Shown: positions 17,744-27,122, counted from the first letter of the stretch. The stretch: DNA of 64,000 nucleotides from Flavobacterium sp. LC2016-01 (GCF_009711135.1 NZ_WMIC01000007.1:1-64000), one strand, 5' to 3'. Notes: generated from the sequence alone by a model not told the origin. Made by a program: numbers and translations.

Positions 17744-19195
17744 ATGAAAAAATCAATCAAACTAATTGTTTTTTGCGCCATTTTACAGCTCTTTTCACTG
17801 AGCACTTTTGCACAAAACAAAGCCAAACAAATTGAACAGCTTTTAGCCAAATACAATGAATACGGACAATTTAACGGCTCGGCTTTAGTTGCCGAAAACG
17901 GAAAAGTAATCTTCAAGAAAGGTTTTGGCTCTGCCAACTTCGAATGGAATATTCCGAATCAAACAGATACAAAATTTAGATTAGGATCAATTACCAAACA
18001 ATTCACAGCCCTTTTAATTGTGAAATTAGCTGAAGAAGGGAAACTGAAACTAGACGTTCCAATAACAACTTATTTGCCAGATTATCCAAAAGCAAACGGA
18101 GACAAAATAACCATTCATAATTTATTGACGCACACATCTGGAATTCCGAATTTTACCGCTTCGCCAAATTTTCTTAAAGATAAAAGCCGAAATCCCGTAA
18201 CGCCGGAAGAATTTGTAAAAACATTTTCGAGTCTTCCATTGGAATTTACTCCAGGCGAAAAATTCAATTACAGCAATTCGGGTTATTTTTTGCTGGGCTA
18301 TATAATCGAAAAAATTACAGGAAAATCATATGAGCAAAACTTACAGGAAACCATTTTTACACCTTTAAAAATGGTTAATACTGGCTATGACCATTCTGAT
18401 TTAATTACAAAAAACAGAGCCGCAGGTTATGAAAAAAATGGCAATAACATCAGCAACGCTTCGTATATTGATATGAGTGTTCCTTATGCTGCGGGCTCTT
18501 TATATTCAACTGTTGAGGATTTATATCTTTGGGATCAAGCACTTTATACTACAAAACTGCTTTCGGAAAAATCTATAGAATCTTTATATAAGCCTTACAT
18601 CAAAGCATGGGATGGTTTTTATGGATATGGCTGGTCTACCAGAGAAGTTGCAAACGGCGATAAAGGAAAACTAAAACTAATTGAACACGGAGGAGGAATC
18701 AATGGTTTTAATACCAATATTTCGAGAATTCCTGCAGATAAAGATCTGGTTGTTTTACTGAATAATACAGGAGGTACTATCTTAGGCGAAATAACCGATG
18801 GTATTCGTGCGATTTTATACAATCAGCCTTTTAATCAACCAAAAAAATCTCTGGCTTTGGATTTATTAGATGTTTATACTAATAAAGGCGTTGCTGCGGG
18901 AACAGAAACGTATAAAAAATTAAAAAATGATCCAACATATGCTATTAAAGAAGGCGATATGAACAGAGTTGGTTATCAATTATTACAATCTGGAAAGAAG
19001 AAAGAAGCCATTGAAGTTTTCAAAATTAATGTTGAAGCTTTTCCGAAATCAGGAAATACATACGACAGTTTAGGCGAAGCTTATTTAGCCGATGGAGACA
19101 AAAACTTAGCGATTGTCAATTATACAAAATCAGTTGAACTTGATCCAACAAATGAAGGCGGAAAGAAAGTACTAGAAGAACTTTCGAAAAAATAA
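17744..19195 (+). CDS. Serine hydrolase (class C beta-lactamase family) with C-terminal TPR
   Basis: The 483-residue exported protein has a signal peptide (MKKSIKLIVFCAILQLFSLSTFA). The hydrolase domain covers residues about 30-365 with all three motifs intact: SITK in LGSITKQFTALL, YSN in KFNYSNSGYFLLGYIIEK, and HGG in LIEHGGGINGFN. The C-terminal part holds two TPR-like units, including SGNTYDSLGEAYLADGDKNLAI. It is probably a periplasmic esterase or D,D-peptidase; the substrate is unknown. It ends in its own terminator at 19211. Confidence 0.88.
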   Translation: MKKSIKLIVFCAILQLFSLSTFAQNKAKQIEQLLAKYNEYGQFNGSALVAENGKVIFKKGFGSANFEWNIPNQTDTKFRLGSITKQFTALLIVKLAEEGKLKLDVPITTYLPDYPKANGDKITIHNLLTHTSGIPNFTASPNFLKDKSRNPVTPEEFVKTFSSLPLEFTPGEKFNYSNSGYFLLGYIIEKITGKSYEQNLQETIFTPLKMVNTGYDHSDLITKNRAAGYEKNGNNISNASYIDMSVPYAAGSLYSTVEDLYLWDQALYTTKLLSEKSIESLYKPYIKAWDGFYGYGWSTREVANGDKGKLKLIEHGGGINGFNTNISRIPADKDLVVLLNNTGGTILGEITDGIRAILYNQPFNQPKKSLALDLLDVYTNKGVAAGTETYKKLKNDPTYAIKEGDMNRVGYQLLQSGKKKEAIEVFKINVEAFPKSGNTYDSLGEAYLADGDKNLAIVNYTKSVELDPTNEGGKKVLEELSKK

Positions 19196-19210
19196 ACTGC
19201 TTAAATTTTC

Positions 19211-19259
19211 AAAAACTCCGATAAGACCGATTTAAAATTGGTTTTATCGGAGTTTTTTT
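19211..19259 (+). terminator. Terminator of the serine hydrolase gene
   Basis: AAAAACTCCGATAAGACC and GGTTTTATCGGAGTTTTT pair around an 11-nt loop, followed by a run of T. It lies 16 bp after the stop codon. Confidence 0.85.
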
Positions 19260-19342
19260 GTTACAATTTCTAACATTCAAATTCTATGATTTATCTTTAA
19301 AAATGCTACTTTAGCCGCACCCAAAAACAACTAAAACGACCT

Positions 19343-19789
19343 ATGAAAAATTTAAAAAAGTTCCGCTTTCTAACGGCATTTTTATGTCTGTTTATTTCTG
19401 CTAAATCTTTATCGCAAAATAATCCGCGTCCGGCAATGCCTACACAGCAAAACAAAATTATTGTTGACAAAATTGTCGAAGCAGTTCATTACAAAACTTA
19501 TGTAATTGATTTTTGTTTGTCTAAAATTAATGAGGCTTCTGCCAAACAAGGCTGGAACGAACAAAAAGCAATGGAAATTACAGAAAGCATCAACTATAAA
19601 AATTTTAGAGATGCGATTTACAATTCTTTCGCTTTCTATGATGAAGTTGAATTAGAAACACTTTTAAAAGCTTACGAAAAAGACACTGCTTACCAAACTA
19701 AAAATGTAATGATTGCCAATAAAGTACTTGCTAATAATCTGAATATTTTTGCAAATGATATTGTATTAGGAAAGTATATTTCTAAGTAA
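19343..19789 (+). CDS. Exported protein of unknown function
   Basis: The protein has 148 residues with a signal peptide (MKNLKKFRFLTAFLCLFISAKSLS, cut near residue 24). The mature part is helical and charged, without cysteines apart from one in DFCLSKINEAS. I recognise no family. It stands alone, with convergent penicillin acylase downstream. The region after it (19790-19908) holds 8-bp-period repeats and a perfect palindrome at 19848. Confidence 0.65.
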   Translation: MKNLKKFRFLTAFLCLFISAKSLSQNNPRPAMPTQQNKIIVDKIVEAVHYKTYVIDFCLSKINEASAKQGWNEQKAMEITESINYKNFRDAIYNSFAFYDEVELETLLKAYEKDTAYQTKNVMIANKVLANNLNIFANDIVLGKYISK

Positions 19790-19791
19790 AG

Positions 19792-19828
19792 ATACTAAGA
19801 TTCTAAGTTGCTAAGGTTCTAAGTTTTT
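19792..19828. repeat. 8-bp-period CTAAG repeat
   Basis: Successive words TTCTAAGT, TGCTAAGG and TTCTAAGT follow each other with a period of 8 bp. Similar arrays lie at 51797-51832 and 54594-54627, always in gene-free DNA. Confidence 0.6.
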
Positions 19829-19845
19829 TAAGCCTCAAAATCTTT

Positions 19846-19877
19846 GTCAAAGTTTAAAACTTTGACAAAGATTGTAC
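19846..19877. terminator. Palindromic hairpin between convergent genes
   Basis: AATCTTTGTCAAAGTTT and AAACTTTGACAAAGATT are exact reverse complements with almost no loop. The location between two convergent stop codons suggests a bidirectional terminator or a repeat serving as one. Confidence 0.55.
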
Positions 19878-19908
19878 AAGCCGAAAACTTGAAACCTGAA
19901 ACTTGAAA

Positions 19909-22296
19909 CTAATTTTTAGGTTTCAAAATTAATTTCGTCGATGTTTTTATAATCTCTTCTTTATTCAATTTCATTTTTCTGAATTTGCCTTCATTGTACA
20001 TTATCGCCTGATCTTGGTAATGTTTGCTGAATGGATTTCCTGATTGTCCAGTTGGCAAAATGCTCCAGCTGTTTTCGATATCAGAGAAATCGACAATTCT
20101 TCTGGTTGAAGGTCCGCCTTTTACGTGGTATTTTCCTTCTTCGTTAAATCCGAAGAATAAATTATTGATCACTTCATTTGATCCCGGCGAATCAAACGGA
20201 CCAACATTAAATAGTTTTCGCAAAGCAGCAATTTTTCCTAACGGATGTTCGTGCTCAACCGTATGAACTTTACCCCAATTCCAATCTGTAATGGTATTTC
20301 CTAATTGTTTTTGAAGCGCTGCAACAGCTTCATGAAATGATTTTGAAACAATAGCGGTTCTGGTTTCTTTTACATTTTTTGTTTTGATATTATCCCACCA
20401 AACCGAATTTTCATTAGCTACTTGTCTGGCAATAACTTGTTTCCCAATGTGTGTCCCTAAAAACAAATCGAAATTGTCTTTACCCATTTCGTCTTCAAAA
20501 GTATTTTTCATATACAGATAAATCCATTTGTTGTAAATCGTTGGTGCAACATCTTCAAGATTTGTTGTGCCTTTCCACGATTTTAAGACTTCAATAACTT
20601 GTTTTTCTTCGGCTGAAAGTTTGCTGTTATCCAAACTCGAAATCAAGTTTTGGGCCGTTCCCGGAGCAATTGGCGATGTATTATCATAAATCATTTTGCT
20701 GACTGCTTCTTTATCCCAATCCGATTTGGCATCCATCAAGCTTGAAATTCTTTTGGCACGGTCTTCTGGCAAATAATAACCTGGATACAAATAGCCATCT
20801 ACCGCTTCCGGCTGATTATTAGCCGAATAAACGTAACCCCATTTCGGATTTTCTGAAGATGGATTTTTCGAAAAATCTAAATATTCTGTAATATCATCTT
20901 TTCCGCTTGTTCCGTCTAAAATTAAAAAGGTATTTACGCCTTTATTATGTTTATATAATTTTCCAGTTGCCCACCAAGCCACATTTCCTTTGGCATCGCC
21001 ATACATTACATTCAATCCCGGCGCGGCTACTAACTGAACTGCTTTTCTAAAATCATCCTTGCTTTTAGCATGCGACAGTCCGTAAACAGCATCTAAAATC
21101 TGAATAGGTTCTCTCGTATACGTCCATGACATTGCAATTGGTTTTTTTCTGTCAAGATGCTCTAAAAAGTCGTTCATAATTGGCCCATGTCGGCTTGACT
21201 TTATTGTCAATACGACATCAGAGGTATCTTTTACTTTAATTGTTTTTTTTCTGATTTCGTATTTTCCAAAACCTGTCGGAGTTTCATATTGATTTGGGTC
21301 GCCGCCAAGAGTTCTTTCCTGATAAAAATCAATATCATCATTTTCAAACATCGTTAAACCATAAGCATAATCACGATTGTGTGCCAATAACGGAAACGGA
21401 GTTCCGGCTAAATAACAGCCATACAATTCGTGTTTTGGAGTTACGATATGCGCTTCGTACCAAGTTGCAGGCTGTGAAAACCCAATGTGTGGATCATTTG
21501 CAAAAATCACTTTTCCGCTTTTTGTTTTATGAGGTCCAGCAACCCAGCTATTACTGCCAATAAAAGGCGGAATTGGCGATTTATCTAACAACGCTGTAAT
21601 CGATTTTGAAATTTCGGTATATTCTCCAATATTTTCTTTTGAGCTTTTAAGCTGTGTAGTATTGAATTCGCCTTCAATTCCTAAATCTTTCAAATATTCG
21701 ACGCCATATTTATTGCGAATTTCGGTTAATAACGGATCCGTTTTTTGAGCCATTGCAAAACTAAAAGACATATATCCGAAGATATTATAAACATCTTTTA
21801 TAGTGAATTTTTCCTTTTTAACTCCAACAAGTGTAAATTCAACTGGCGTTACACCTTCTTCCAAATATTGATTAATTCCGTCCAAATAAGCCTGAGTCAA
21901 TTTATAACTCTCACTGTTTTTGTCCAATTTGGCAATGGCTTTCGCCGATGCCTCTTCAATACCAATTCCGGCAAAAAACTTATCATTTTTAAGTGCAACT
22001 GATCCGAAGATTTCAGCTAATCTTCCTGGCGCAATTCTGCGAAGCAATTCCATCTGCCATAATCTTTCCTGCGCGTGAACGTAGCCAAGCGCTGTCATCG
22101 CATCTTTTTCAGAATTGGCATAAATATGAGGAACTCCAAATTCATCAAAATAAACTGTAGTTTCTTTTTCAAGATTTTTCAATTGCAATTCCCCTTCATA
22201 CTTGGGTTTTAAATGAAAAATATAAGCAAATAAAGCGATTGCAAGAACAACAATAAGCAATACTAAAACCAACAGAAATTTTTTGAATTTTCTCAT
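19909..22296 (-). CDS. Penicillin acylase family protein (Ntn hydrolase)
   Basis: This protein of 795 residues, taken from the ATG at 22296, is directly followed by a membrane-anchor/signal segment (MRKFKKFLLVLVLLIVVLAIALF). An upstream in-frame ATG at 22344 would add 16 residues before it and is less likely. The family is processed into two chains, exposing an N-terminal serine nucleophile. Here it is the first Ser of SNSWVAGPHKTKSGK (about residue 247), followed by the typical ANDPHIGFSQPATWYEAHI. The alpha-chain start FGVPHIYANSEKDAMTALGYVHAQERLWQME is also characteristic. Members hydrolyse amides such as beta-lactam side chains or acyl-homoserine lactones; the substrate here is unknown. 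Confidence 0.92.
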   Translation of the reverse strand: MRKFKKFLLVLVLLIVVLAIALFAYIFHLKPKYEGELQLKNLEKETTVYFDEFGVPHIYANSEKDAMTALGYVHAQERLWQMELLRRIAPGRLAEIFGSVALKNDKFFAGIGIEEASAKAIAKLDKNSESYKLTQAYLDGINQYLEEGVTPVEFTLVGVKKEKFTIKDVYNIFGYMSFSFAMAQKTDPLLTEIRNKYGVEYLKDLGIEGEFNTTQLKSSKENIGEYTEISKSITALLDKSPIPPFIGSNSWVAGPHKTKSGKVIFANDPHIGFSQPATWYEAHIVTPKHELYGCYLAGTPFPLLAHNRDYAYGLTMFENDDIDFYQERTLGGDPNQYETPTGFGKYEIRKKTIKVKDTSDVVLTIKSSRHGPIMNDFLEHLDRKKPIAMSWTYTREPIQILDAVYGLSHAKSKDDFRKAVQLVAAPGLNVMYGDAKGNVAWWATGKLYKHNKGVNTFLILDGTSGKDDITEYLDFSKNPSSENPKWGYVYSANNQPEAVDGYLYPGYYLPEDRAKRISSLMDAKSDWDKEAVSKMIYDNTSPIAPGTAQNLISSLDNSKLSAEEKQVIEVLKSWKGTTNLEDVAPTIYNKWIYLYMKNTFEDEMGKDNFDLFLGTHIGKQVIARQVANENSVWWDNIKTKNVKETRTAIVSKSFHEAVAALQKQLGNTITDWNWGKVHTVEHEHPLGKIAALRKLFNVGPFDSPGSNEVINNLFFGFNEEGKYHVKGGPSTRRIVDFSDIENSWSILPTGQSGNPFSKHYQDQAIMYNEGKFRKMKLNKEEIIKTSTKLILKPKN

Positions 22297-22411
22297 ATTT
22301 TGCAAAAAGTATAAACAATAAGGTTTGTAAAATGATGTAACCAAAAAAGAGAATAATGTAAAATCCCTCTCTTTTAAAACTCTAAATTTATGTATTTAAA
22401 CAATACTATAA

Positions 22412-23968
22412 ATGTCTATCTATAAAAAAATAGCAATTGGTGTAATTTCTCTTTTCTTTCTTTTAATTTTTGTCAATGTTGGCTTGAATTACTGGATAAA
22501 AAAACAGCTTCCAATTATTATTAACGAGAAAAACAAAACAGCTTACAATATTAATTATGAAAAGATTGAAGTTTCACTTTTCTCCCGAAATATCTCAGCA
22601 CAGACATTATTAGTAAGTCCGAAAAACGCGCCAAAAGACAGCAAAAACGGGCTTTTTTCGAAAATCGAATCGATTACGATAAAACACTTCAATATTTGGG
22701 ATTTGGCTTTTCGCGACATTATTCAAGCTGAAAGTATCATCATCAATAGACCACGCGTCATTTTATACAAAAAAGGAGAAAAATTACTGAACAACAGCAA
22801 AAGCATTAAAACTGAAATTGTGGATCCTTTCCGCAAAATTATTGCTGTTTCAAATATTTATTTAAATGACGGATCGATTGATGTTGTTTCTTTAGATACT
22901 GAAAAACCAATCTTCAGTATTAAAAAAATCATTCTGAAATTAGAAGGAATTTTAATAACGGATGCTACTTTAAAAGAGAAAATTCCTTTTCAATATAAAA
23001 CCTATGCTTTAGTCTGCGATAGTTTATTTTACAGGCCGAGTACCTTTTATCATATCAATATCGGAAAAATTAGTACAGAGAAAAATTTTTTGAAAATCAA
23101 TAATTTCTCGAATATTCCACAGTTCAACCGACGCGAATTCACGAAACGTCTTGAAAAAGAAAAAGATATTTATACCTTAAAATTCGACTCGGCTCACGTT
23201 CAAAAAATGGATTGGGGATTTAAAAATGATCGTTTTTATTTTAAAGCAAATTCGCTTGTAATCAATCATTTTAACGCCAATATTTATCGCGGAAAAATGC
23301 CAAAAGATGATTTGAGCAAAAAATACTTGTACAATCATTTATTGCGAAATATAAAGTTCCCCCTTCAGATCGACACATTGCAAGTTTTGAAATCGAAATT
23401 AGTGTATGAAGAAGAAATTGATTTTTCAAAAGGCCCCGGAATTTTAAACTTTGACAAATTCAATTTGCAGGCAACCAATCTGCGAAGCGGTTTTGGTTTG
23501 AAAAAAACGGATGATGTCAAAATTAAAGTGAAATGCATTTTCATGAAAACTTCGCCTTTAGATATTGATTGGAGTTTTAACGTTTTGGATAAAAATGACA
23601 GTTTTCATATTCAAGGCGTGATTTCGAATTTTGATGTTCAAGCGATGGGGCAATTCAGTAAGCCTTATATGAATGCTTCTTTTACTGGAGTTTTTAATAA
23701 ATACCGATTTAATTTCTACGGAAATGATAATGTCTCAAAAGGAAATGCTTCTCTGGATTATGACGATTTAAAAGTAAAATTATACAAAAAGAAAGATCCT
23801 GAAAAAGAAGCCAAACTTAAATCGGCAATTGTGAATTTATTGGTCAAGAACGATTCAAGAGACAAAGCAAAAACCGCCGATGTTGAAATTGAAAGAATTC
23901 AGGAAAAATCATTCTACAACTTTTTATGGAGAAGCATTGCGGCATCTTTGAAGAAGATTTTGATATGA
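22412..23968 (+). CDS. Membrane-anchored AsmA/DUF748-like protein
   Basis: This 518-residue protein starts with one membrane helix (IAIGVISLFFLLIFVNVGLNYWI) and continues as a long beta-rich periplasmic region with alternating hydrophobic residues. Segments such as YNINYEKIEVSLFSRNISAQTLLVSP and LQIDTLQVLKSKLVYEE recall the AsmA/DUF748 superfamily, whose large members form lipid-transfer or envelope-assembly structures. I cannot assign it to one family with certainty. It is transcribed divergently from penicillin acylase, with 115 bp between the two starts. Confidence 0.6.
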   Translation: MSIYKKIAIGVISLFFLLIFVNVGLNYWIKKQLPIIINEKNKTAYNINYEKIEVSLFSRNISAQTLLVSPKNAPKDSKNGLFSKIESITIKHFNIWDLAFRDIIQAESIIINRPRVILYKKGEKLLNNSKSIKTEIVDPFRKIIAVSNIYLNDGSIDVVSLDTEKPIFSIKKIILKLEGILITDATLKEKIPFQYKTYALVCDSLFYRPSTFYHINIGKISTEKNFLKINNFSNIPQFNRREFTKRLEKEKDIYTLKFDSAHVQKMDWGFKNDRFYFKANSLVINHFNANIYRGKMPKDDLSKKYLYNHLLRNIKFPLQIDTLQVLKSKLVYEEEIDFSKGPGILNFDKFNLQATNLRSGFGLKKTDDVKIKVKCIFMKTSPLDIDWSFNVLDKNDSFHIQGVISNFDVQAMGQFSKPYMNASFTGVFNKYRFNFYGNDNVSKGNASLDYDDLKVKLYKKKDPEKEAKLKSAIVNLLVKNDSRDKAKTADVEIERIQEKSFYNFLWRSIAASLKKILI

Positions 23969-23992
23969 TTTAACTCAAGTTATTCAGCACAA

Positions 23993-24522
23993 TCTTGTCA
24001 TTCCGAGGAACGAGGAATCTTCGCAAGTAGCTCCACAAAGTATTTCGACTTAATAAATTAATAATCTTAAGAAAAAATATAATTCAAAAAATCTAAGTCT
24101 GGATTAATCGTTTTAATCAATTCTATTTTCTTATCTCTAGTCCAGCCTTTAATCTCTTTTTCACGACTAATTGCTTCTTGAATCCAAGTAAACTTTTCAT
24201 AGTACAACAAAAACTCAGTATTGTATTTTGAAGCAAAAGTTTTATTCTCTCCTGTAATATTTTCTTTATGCTGATATAAACGAACTCTCAAGTTATTTGT
24301 TACTCCGGTATAAAATACTGTTTTAAACTTGTTTGTTATAATGTAAATATAATAAGTATGATAGCCTTCTAATGATTCCATTCTGTCAAATTAATTTTTT
24401 GTTCCAATCCTAAAAACAAAAACAAAAGATTATTCTTACTTTTTTATGCAAATTAAATAAACTCATATGATTTTGCATGCGGAGTAACTTACGAAGATTC
24501 CTCGTTCCTCGGAATGACAAGA
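23993..24522. mobile_element. GIY-YIG gene cassette bounded by 36-bp inverted repeats
   Basis: A 36-bp arm at 23993-24028 (core GTCATTCCGAGGAACGAGGA) and its reverse complement at 24487-24522 agree at 35 of 36 positions and enclose a single small gene, the GIY-YIG nuclease at 24067. The arms belong to the REP-like GTCATTC family seen at 14135, 49300 and 50599. No transposase is present and no target-site duplication was recognised. Calling it a mobile unit is an inference from the arrangement. Confidence 0.55.
24067..24381 (-). CDS. Solo GIY-YIG nuclease family protein
   Basis: This 104-residue protein consists only of a GIY-YIG domain. The two motif strands are YYIYII near residue 10 and FYTGVT near residue 23, followed by the catalytic Arg in LRVRLYQHKE and the Glu in SREKEIKGW. 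In this small class of stand-alone proteins (UvrC-like, often annotated as excinuclease-type) no DNA target is known. The gene lies between two nearly identical inverted repeats that could be its recognition or mobility sites. Confidence 0.88.
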   Translation of the reverse strand: MESLEGYHTYYIYIITNKFKTVFYTGVTNNLRVRLYQHKENITGENKTFASKYNTEFLLYYEKFTWIQEAISREKEIKGWTRDKKIELIKTINPDLDFLNYIFS

Positions 24523-24567
24523 CTGAGGGTAGCTCGTTGGCGAAAAAAAACATCCACAACAACTTAC

Positions 24568-24589
24568 AAACCTGATAATTATCAGGTTT
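24568..24589. promoter_or_regulatory. Perfect 22-bp palindrome upstream of the NPD-like gene
   Basis: AAACCTGATAATTATCAGGTTT is completely self-complementary and lies 49 bp before the start codon at 24639. It may be an operator or a terminator of readthrough from the left. Confidence 0.45.
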
Positions 24590-24638
24590 TAGGAAAATCC
24601 TTTTTTCAATATTTGTCTTTATTTTAATCTGAAGACAA

Positions 24639-26447
24639 ATGACAAAATCGCCTTTACATACTTTTCATATTCCCGTAATGGGGCTAGCGTACACAATTGA
24701 CAGCCCGATTCGTGTGGCGCAATACGGAATTTCGTCTGTTATTGCTCTCGCTGATGATGACTTAATTGAGAAGATGCGTAACTTTTATAGTACTAAATTC
24801 AACATTCCTTACGAAGAAATCACGCAAAAATTTCATGATTACCGTGCCGAAAGAATTACTTCTTACCTAAATTTAGTGGACAAAATCGTAAAAGAAAAAT
24901 TCGAAAATTTCAAAACTGAATTAGCCGAAAGCAAAACAGCTCTCGAAAACTTCATGTCGATGCTTCCTAATACTTCTGACATTAAAAAAGGATTTCAGAA
25001 TTTATTGGATGATGGAATCGCTTTTAAAGAAAATATTCAAAACTATATCGAAACACATCTTTTTCCTGGCGAAATCGACGTTAATATTATGACGAAACTG
25101 GACAAAGATAATTTTGTCAAAAATGAACAGCTTCCAATCGAATTCAACGATGCTCACGCTGCTTTAAGAGGTTTTGCCAATAGTAATCTAGAATCTTCTG
25201 TTGTACTTTCTGCAGGAATGAATCCAAGATTGTTTGGTTATTTCGAAAACTTCAAAGACTTTTTTCCAAATGAAAATAACGAACTGAAAAAGAAAATCAT
25301 CTTAAAAGTAAGTGATTTTAGATCGGCGATGATTCAGGGAAATTTTTTGGCTAAAAAAGGACTTTGGGTTTCAGAATACCGAATCGAATCGGGATTAAAC
25401 TGCGGTGGTCACGCCTTTGCAACCGATGGACTCTTATTGGGCACGATTTTAGAAGAATTCAAGCAGAAAAAAGAACAATTGATACAATCGGCCCACGATT
25501 TAATGATTAAAGCTTTACAGCTAAAAAATCAAGCTTCCCCAGAAAATCCTTTAGAACTAAAAATTACGGTTCAAGGAGGTGTTGGAACTGCAGAAGAACA
25601 TGAATTTTTATTAGACGAATACAAAGTCGATTCTGTTGGCTGGGGTTCACCTTTTTTATTAGTTCCTGAAGCTACTTCTGTAGATCAAGAAACGAGAGAT
25701 TTATTGATGAATGCCAAAGAAAATGATTTTTATCTGAGCAATATTTCGCCTTTGGGAGTTCCATTTAATACTTTGAAAGGAACAACAAATGAATTTTTAA
25801 AGCAGAAAAGAATTCATGAGAATAAAGCTGGAAGCTCGTGCCCGAAGAAATTCTTAGCATTAAGCAAAGAATATGATCCGCACGGAATCTGTACCGCTTC
25901 AAAAAAATATCAAGATATCAAACTAGAGGAATTAGAAAGCAAAAAAGATACTTTATCTTCGGACGAATTCGAGAAAAGCAAAATCAAAATAACCGAAAAA
26001 TCATGCTTATGCGTTGGTTTGGCAAATGCATCTTATCTCGAAAATGATATCAAAATAAAAGGTCAAAACCAGGGAGTTGTAATTTGCCCGGGGCCAAATT
26101 TGGCTTATTTTGATCAGGAAGTTTCTTTGAAAGAAATGGTACAGCATATTTATCAGGGGAAATCGGTTTTGAGAACTGACCGCCCGAATTTATTTGTGAA
26201 GGAATTAAAAATGTATGTCGATTATTTTAGAAATGAAATCGAAAATATTTCTGGAGAAGTAACCGCAATGCAGCTTAAAAAATGGAATTCTTTTAAAGCG
26301 AATATTTTAGAAGGAATTGAATATTATCAGAATCTGTTTTCTTCAACTTTCTATTTTAAATCTGACGAAGAAAAAATTAAAAACCAATTCGATTTTTATA
26401 AATCAGAATTAAATGCGATCCAGATTCCAACACTGGAATTAGCATAA
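24639..26447 (+). CDS. NPD-like TIM-barrel protein with a cysteine-rich C-terminal part
   Basis: The 602-residue protein is not one I know by name. The segments FHIPVMGLAYTIDSPIRVAQYG at the start, GLNCGGHAFATDG near 255, and LKITVQGGVGTAEEHEFLLDEYKVDSVGWGSPFL near 310 follow the pattern of nitronate monooxygenase/2-nitropropane dioxygenase barrels (compare the family's GGH and GGIGT phosphate/FMN segments). It is almost twice the usual length. The C-terminal part has cysteines in SSCPKKF, HGICTAS, KSCLCVG and VICPGP that could hold an iron-sulfur cluster. It is transcribed alone and ends in a strong terminator. Enzymatic role is inferred and moderate. Confidence 0.55.
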   Translation: MTKSPLHTFHIPVMGLAYTIDSPIRVAQYGISSVIALADDDLIEKMRNFYSTKFNIPYEEITQKFHDYRAERITSYLNLVDKIVKEKFENFKTELAESKTALENFMSMLPNTSDIKKGFQNLLDDGIAFKENIQNYIETHLFPGEIDVNIMTKLDKDNFVKNEQLPIEFNDAHAALRGFANSNLESSVVLSAGMNPRLFGYFENFKDFFPNENNELKKKIILKVSDFRSAMIQGNFLAKKGLWVSEYRIESGLNCGGHAFATDGLLLGTILEEFKQKKEQLIQSAHDLMIKALQLKNQASPENPLELKITVQGGVGTAEEHEFLLDEYKVDSVGWGSPFLLVPEATSVDQETRDLLMNAKENDFYLSNISPLGVPFNTLKGTTNEFLKQKRIHENKAGSSCPKKFLALSKEYDPHGICTASKKYQDIKLEELESKKDTLSSDEFEKSKIKITEKSCLCVGLANASYLENDIKIKGQNQGVVICPGPNLAYFDQEVSLKEMVQHIYQGKSVLRTDRPNLFVKELKMYVDYFRNEIENISGEVTAMQLKKWNSFKANILEGIEYYQNLFSSTFYFKSDEEKIKNQFDFYKSELNAIQIPTLELA

Positions 26448-26450
26448 AAT

Positions 26451-26488
26451 AAAACGCCGATTTAGAAATTCTAAATCGGCGTTTTTTT
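26451..26488 (+). terminator. Terminator of the NPD-like gene
   Basis: AAAACGCCGATTTAGAA and TTCTAAATCGGCGTTTT form a 17-bp stem with a short loop followed by seven T, 3 bp after the stop codon. Confidence 0.88.
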
Positions 26489-26506
26489 ATTTATAGTGCT
26501 TAAAAT

Positions 26507-26932
26507 TTATTCGTTCTTTTTCTTCTTGCTGTCAATAATTGCGCCTGTACCAGCACCAACTCCTGCTCCTGCCAATCCTCCAATTATGGCACCTTCGCCT
26601 TTTTTCTTACTGACAATTGCTCCTGTCGCTGCTCCTACACCGGCACCAATTACAGCACCTTTAGCAGCTGAACTCCAGCCTTTCTTTTTTGCGGGTGCCG
26701 CAGTTGCTGTTCCATCATTTTGATGTACTACGACAACTTTTTGAGCTTCTGCTTTTTGTTTCTCTTCTGCCTTCGCCATTTCAGTCTTCATTGAGTCGAT
26801 AACACGTTGTTTATTAATTTCAACTTTCATTGAATCAATACTGGCTTGTTTGGCTTTATTCAAATCTTCTTTGCTTTGATTTTGACAAGAAGTTAGAAGT
26901 ATTGCCGCTAATAAAATATATAAGCCTTTCAT
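26507..26932 (-). CDS. Glycine-zipper lipoprotein
   Basis: The protein has 141 residues with a lipoprotein signal ending in LLTSC (cysteine 16). A charged coiled-coil-like stretch rich in K, E, M and Q follows (residues 20-70, including the repeated IDSMK), then two glycine-zipper units of the YMGG type, GAVIGAGVGAATGAIVSKKK and GAIIGGLAGAGVGAGTGAI. Glycine zippers of this kind insert into or pack against membranes. It is probably a small envelope protein; specific function unknown. The gene stands alone. Confidence 0.8.
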   Translation of the reverse strand: MKGLYILLAAILLTSCQNQSKEDLNKAKQASIDSMKVEINKQRVIDSMKTEMAKAEEKQKAEAQKVVVVHQNDGTATAAPAKKKGWSSAAKGAVIGAGVGAATGAIVSKKKGEGAIIGGLAGAGVGAGTGAIIDSKKKKNE

Positions 26933-27036
26933 GATCGTAGTTTTTAAAATTATATACTACAAATTACGGAATATCTGCTATAATGTTTATTACAGAATTT
27001 TCTATAAAGTTTATAAGATTAGAAGATTTTGAAATT

Positions 27037-27122
27037 TTTCCCGCAGATTCTGCAGATTTAGCGGATTGTTCTTTGAGAAACTTTATCCAAAAATTTGCTA
27101 AATCTGCAGAATCTGCGGGAAA
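27037..27122. repeat. Perfect 26-bp inverted repeat of the CCCGCAGATT family
   Basis: TTTCCCGCAGATTCTGCAGA (first 20 of 26 bases, 27037-27062) has an exact reverse complement at 27097-27122. It lies between the lipoprotein start and the kynU stop. The repeated words GCAGATT and TGCAGA give an internal period of about 9-10 bp. Confidence 0.7.
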
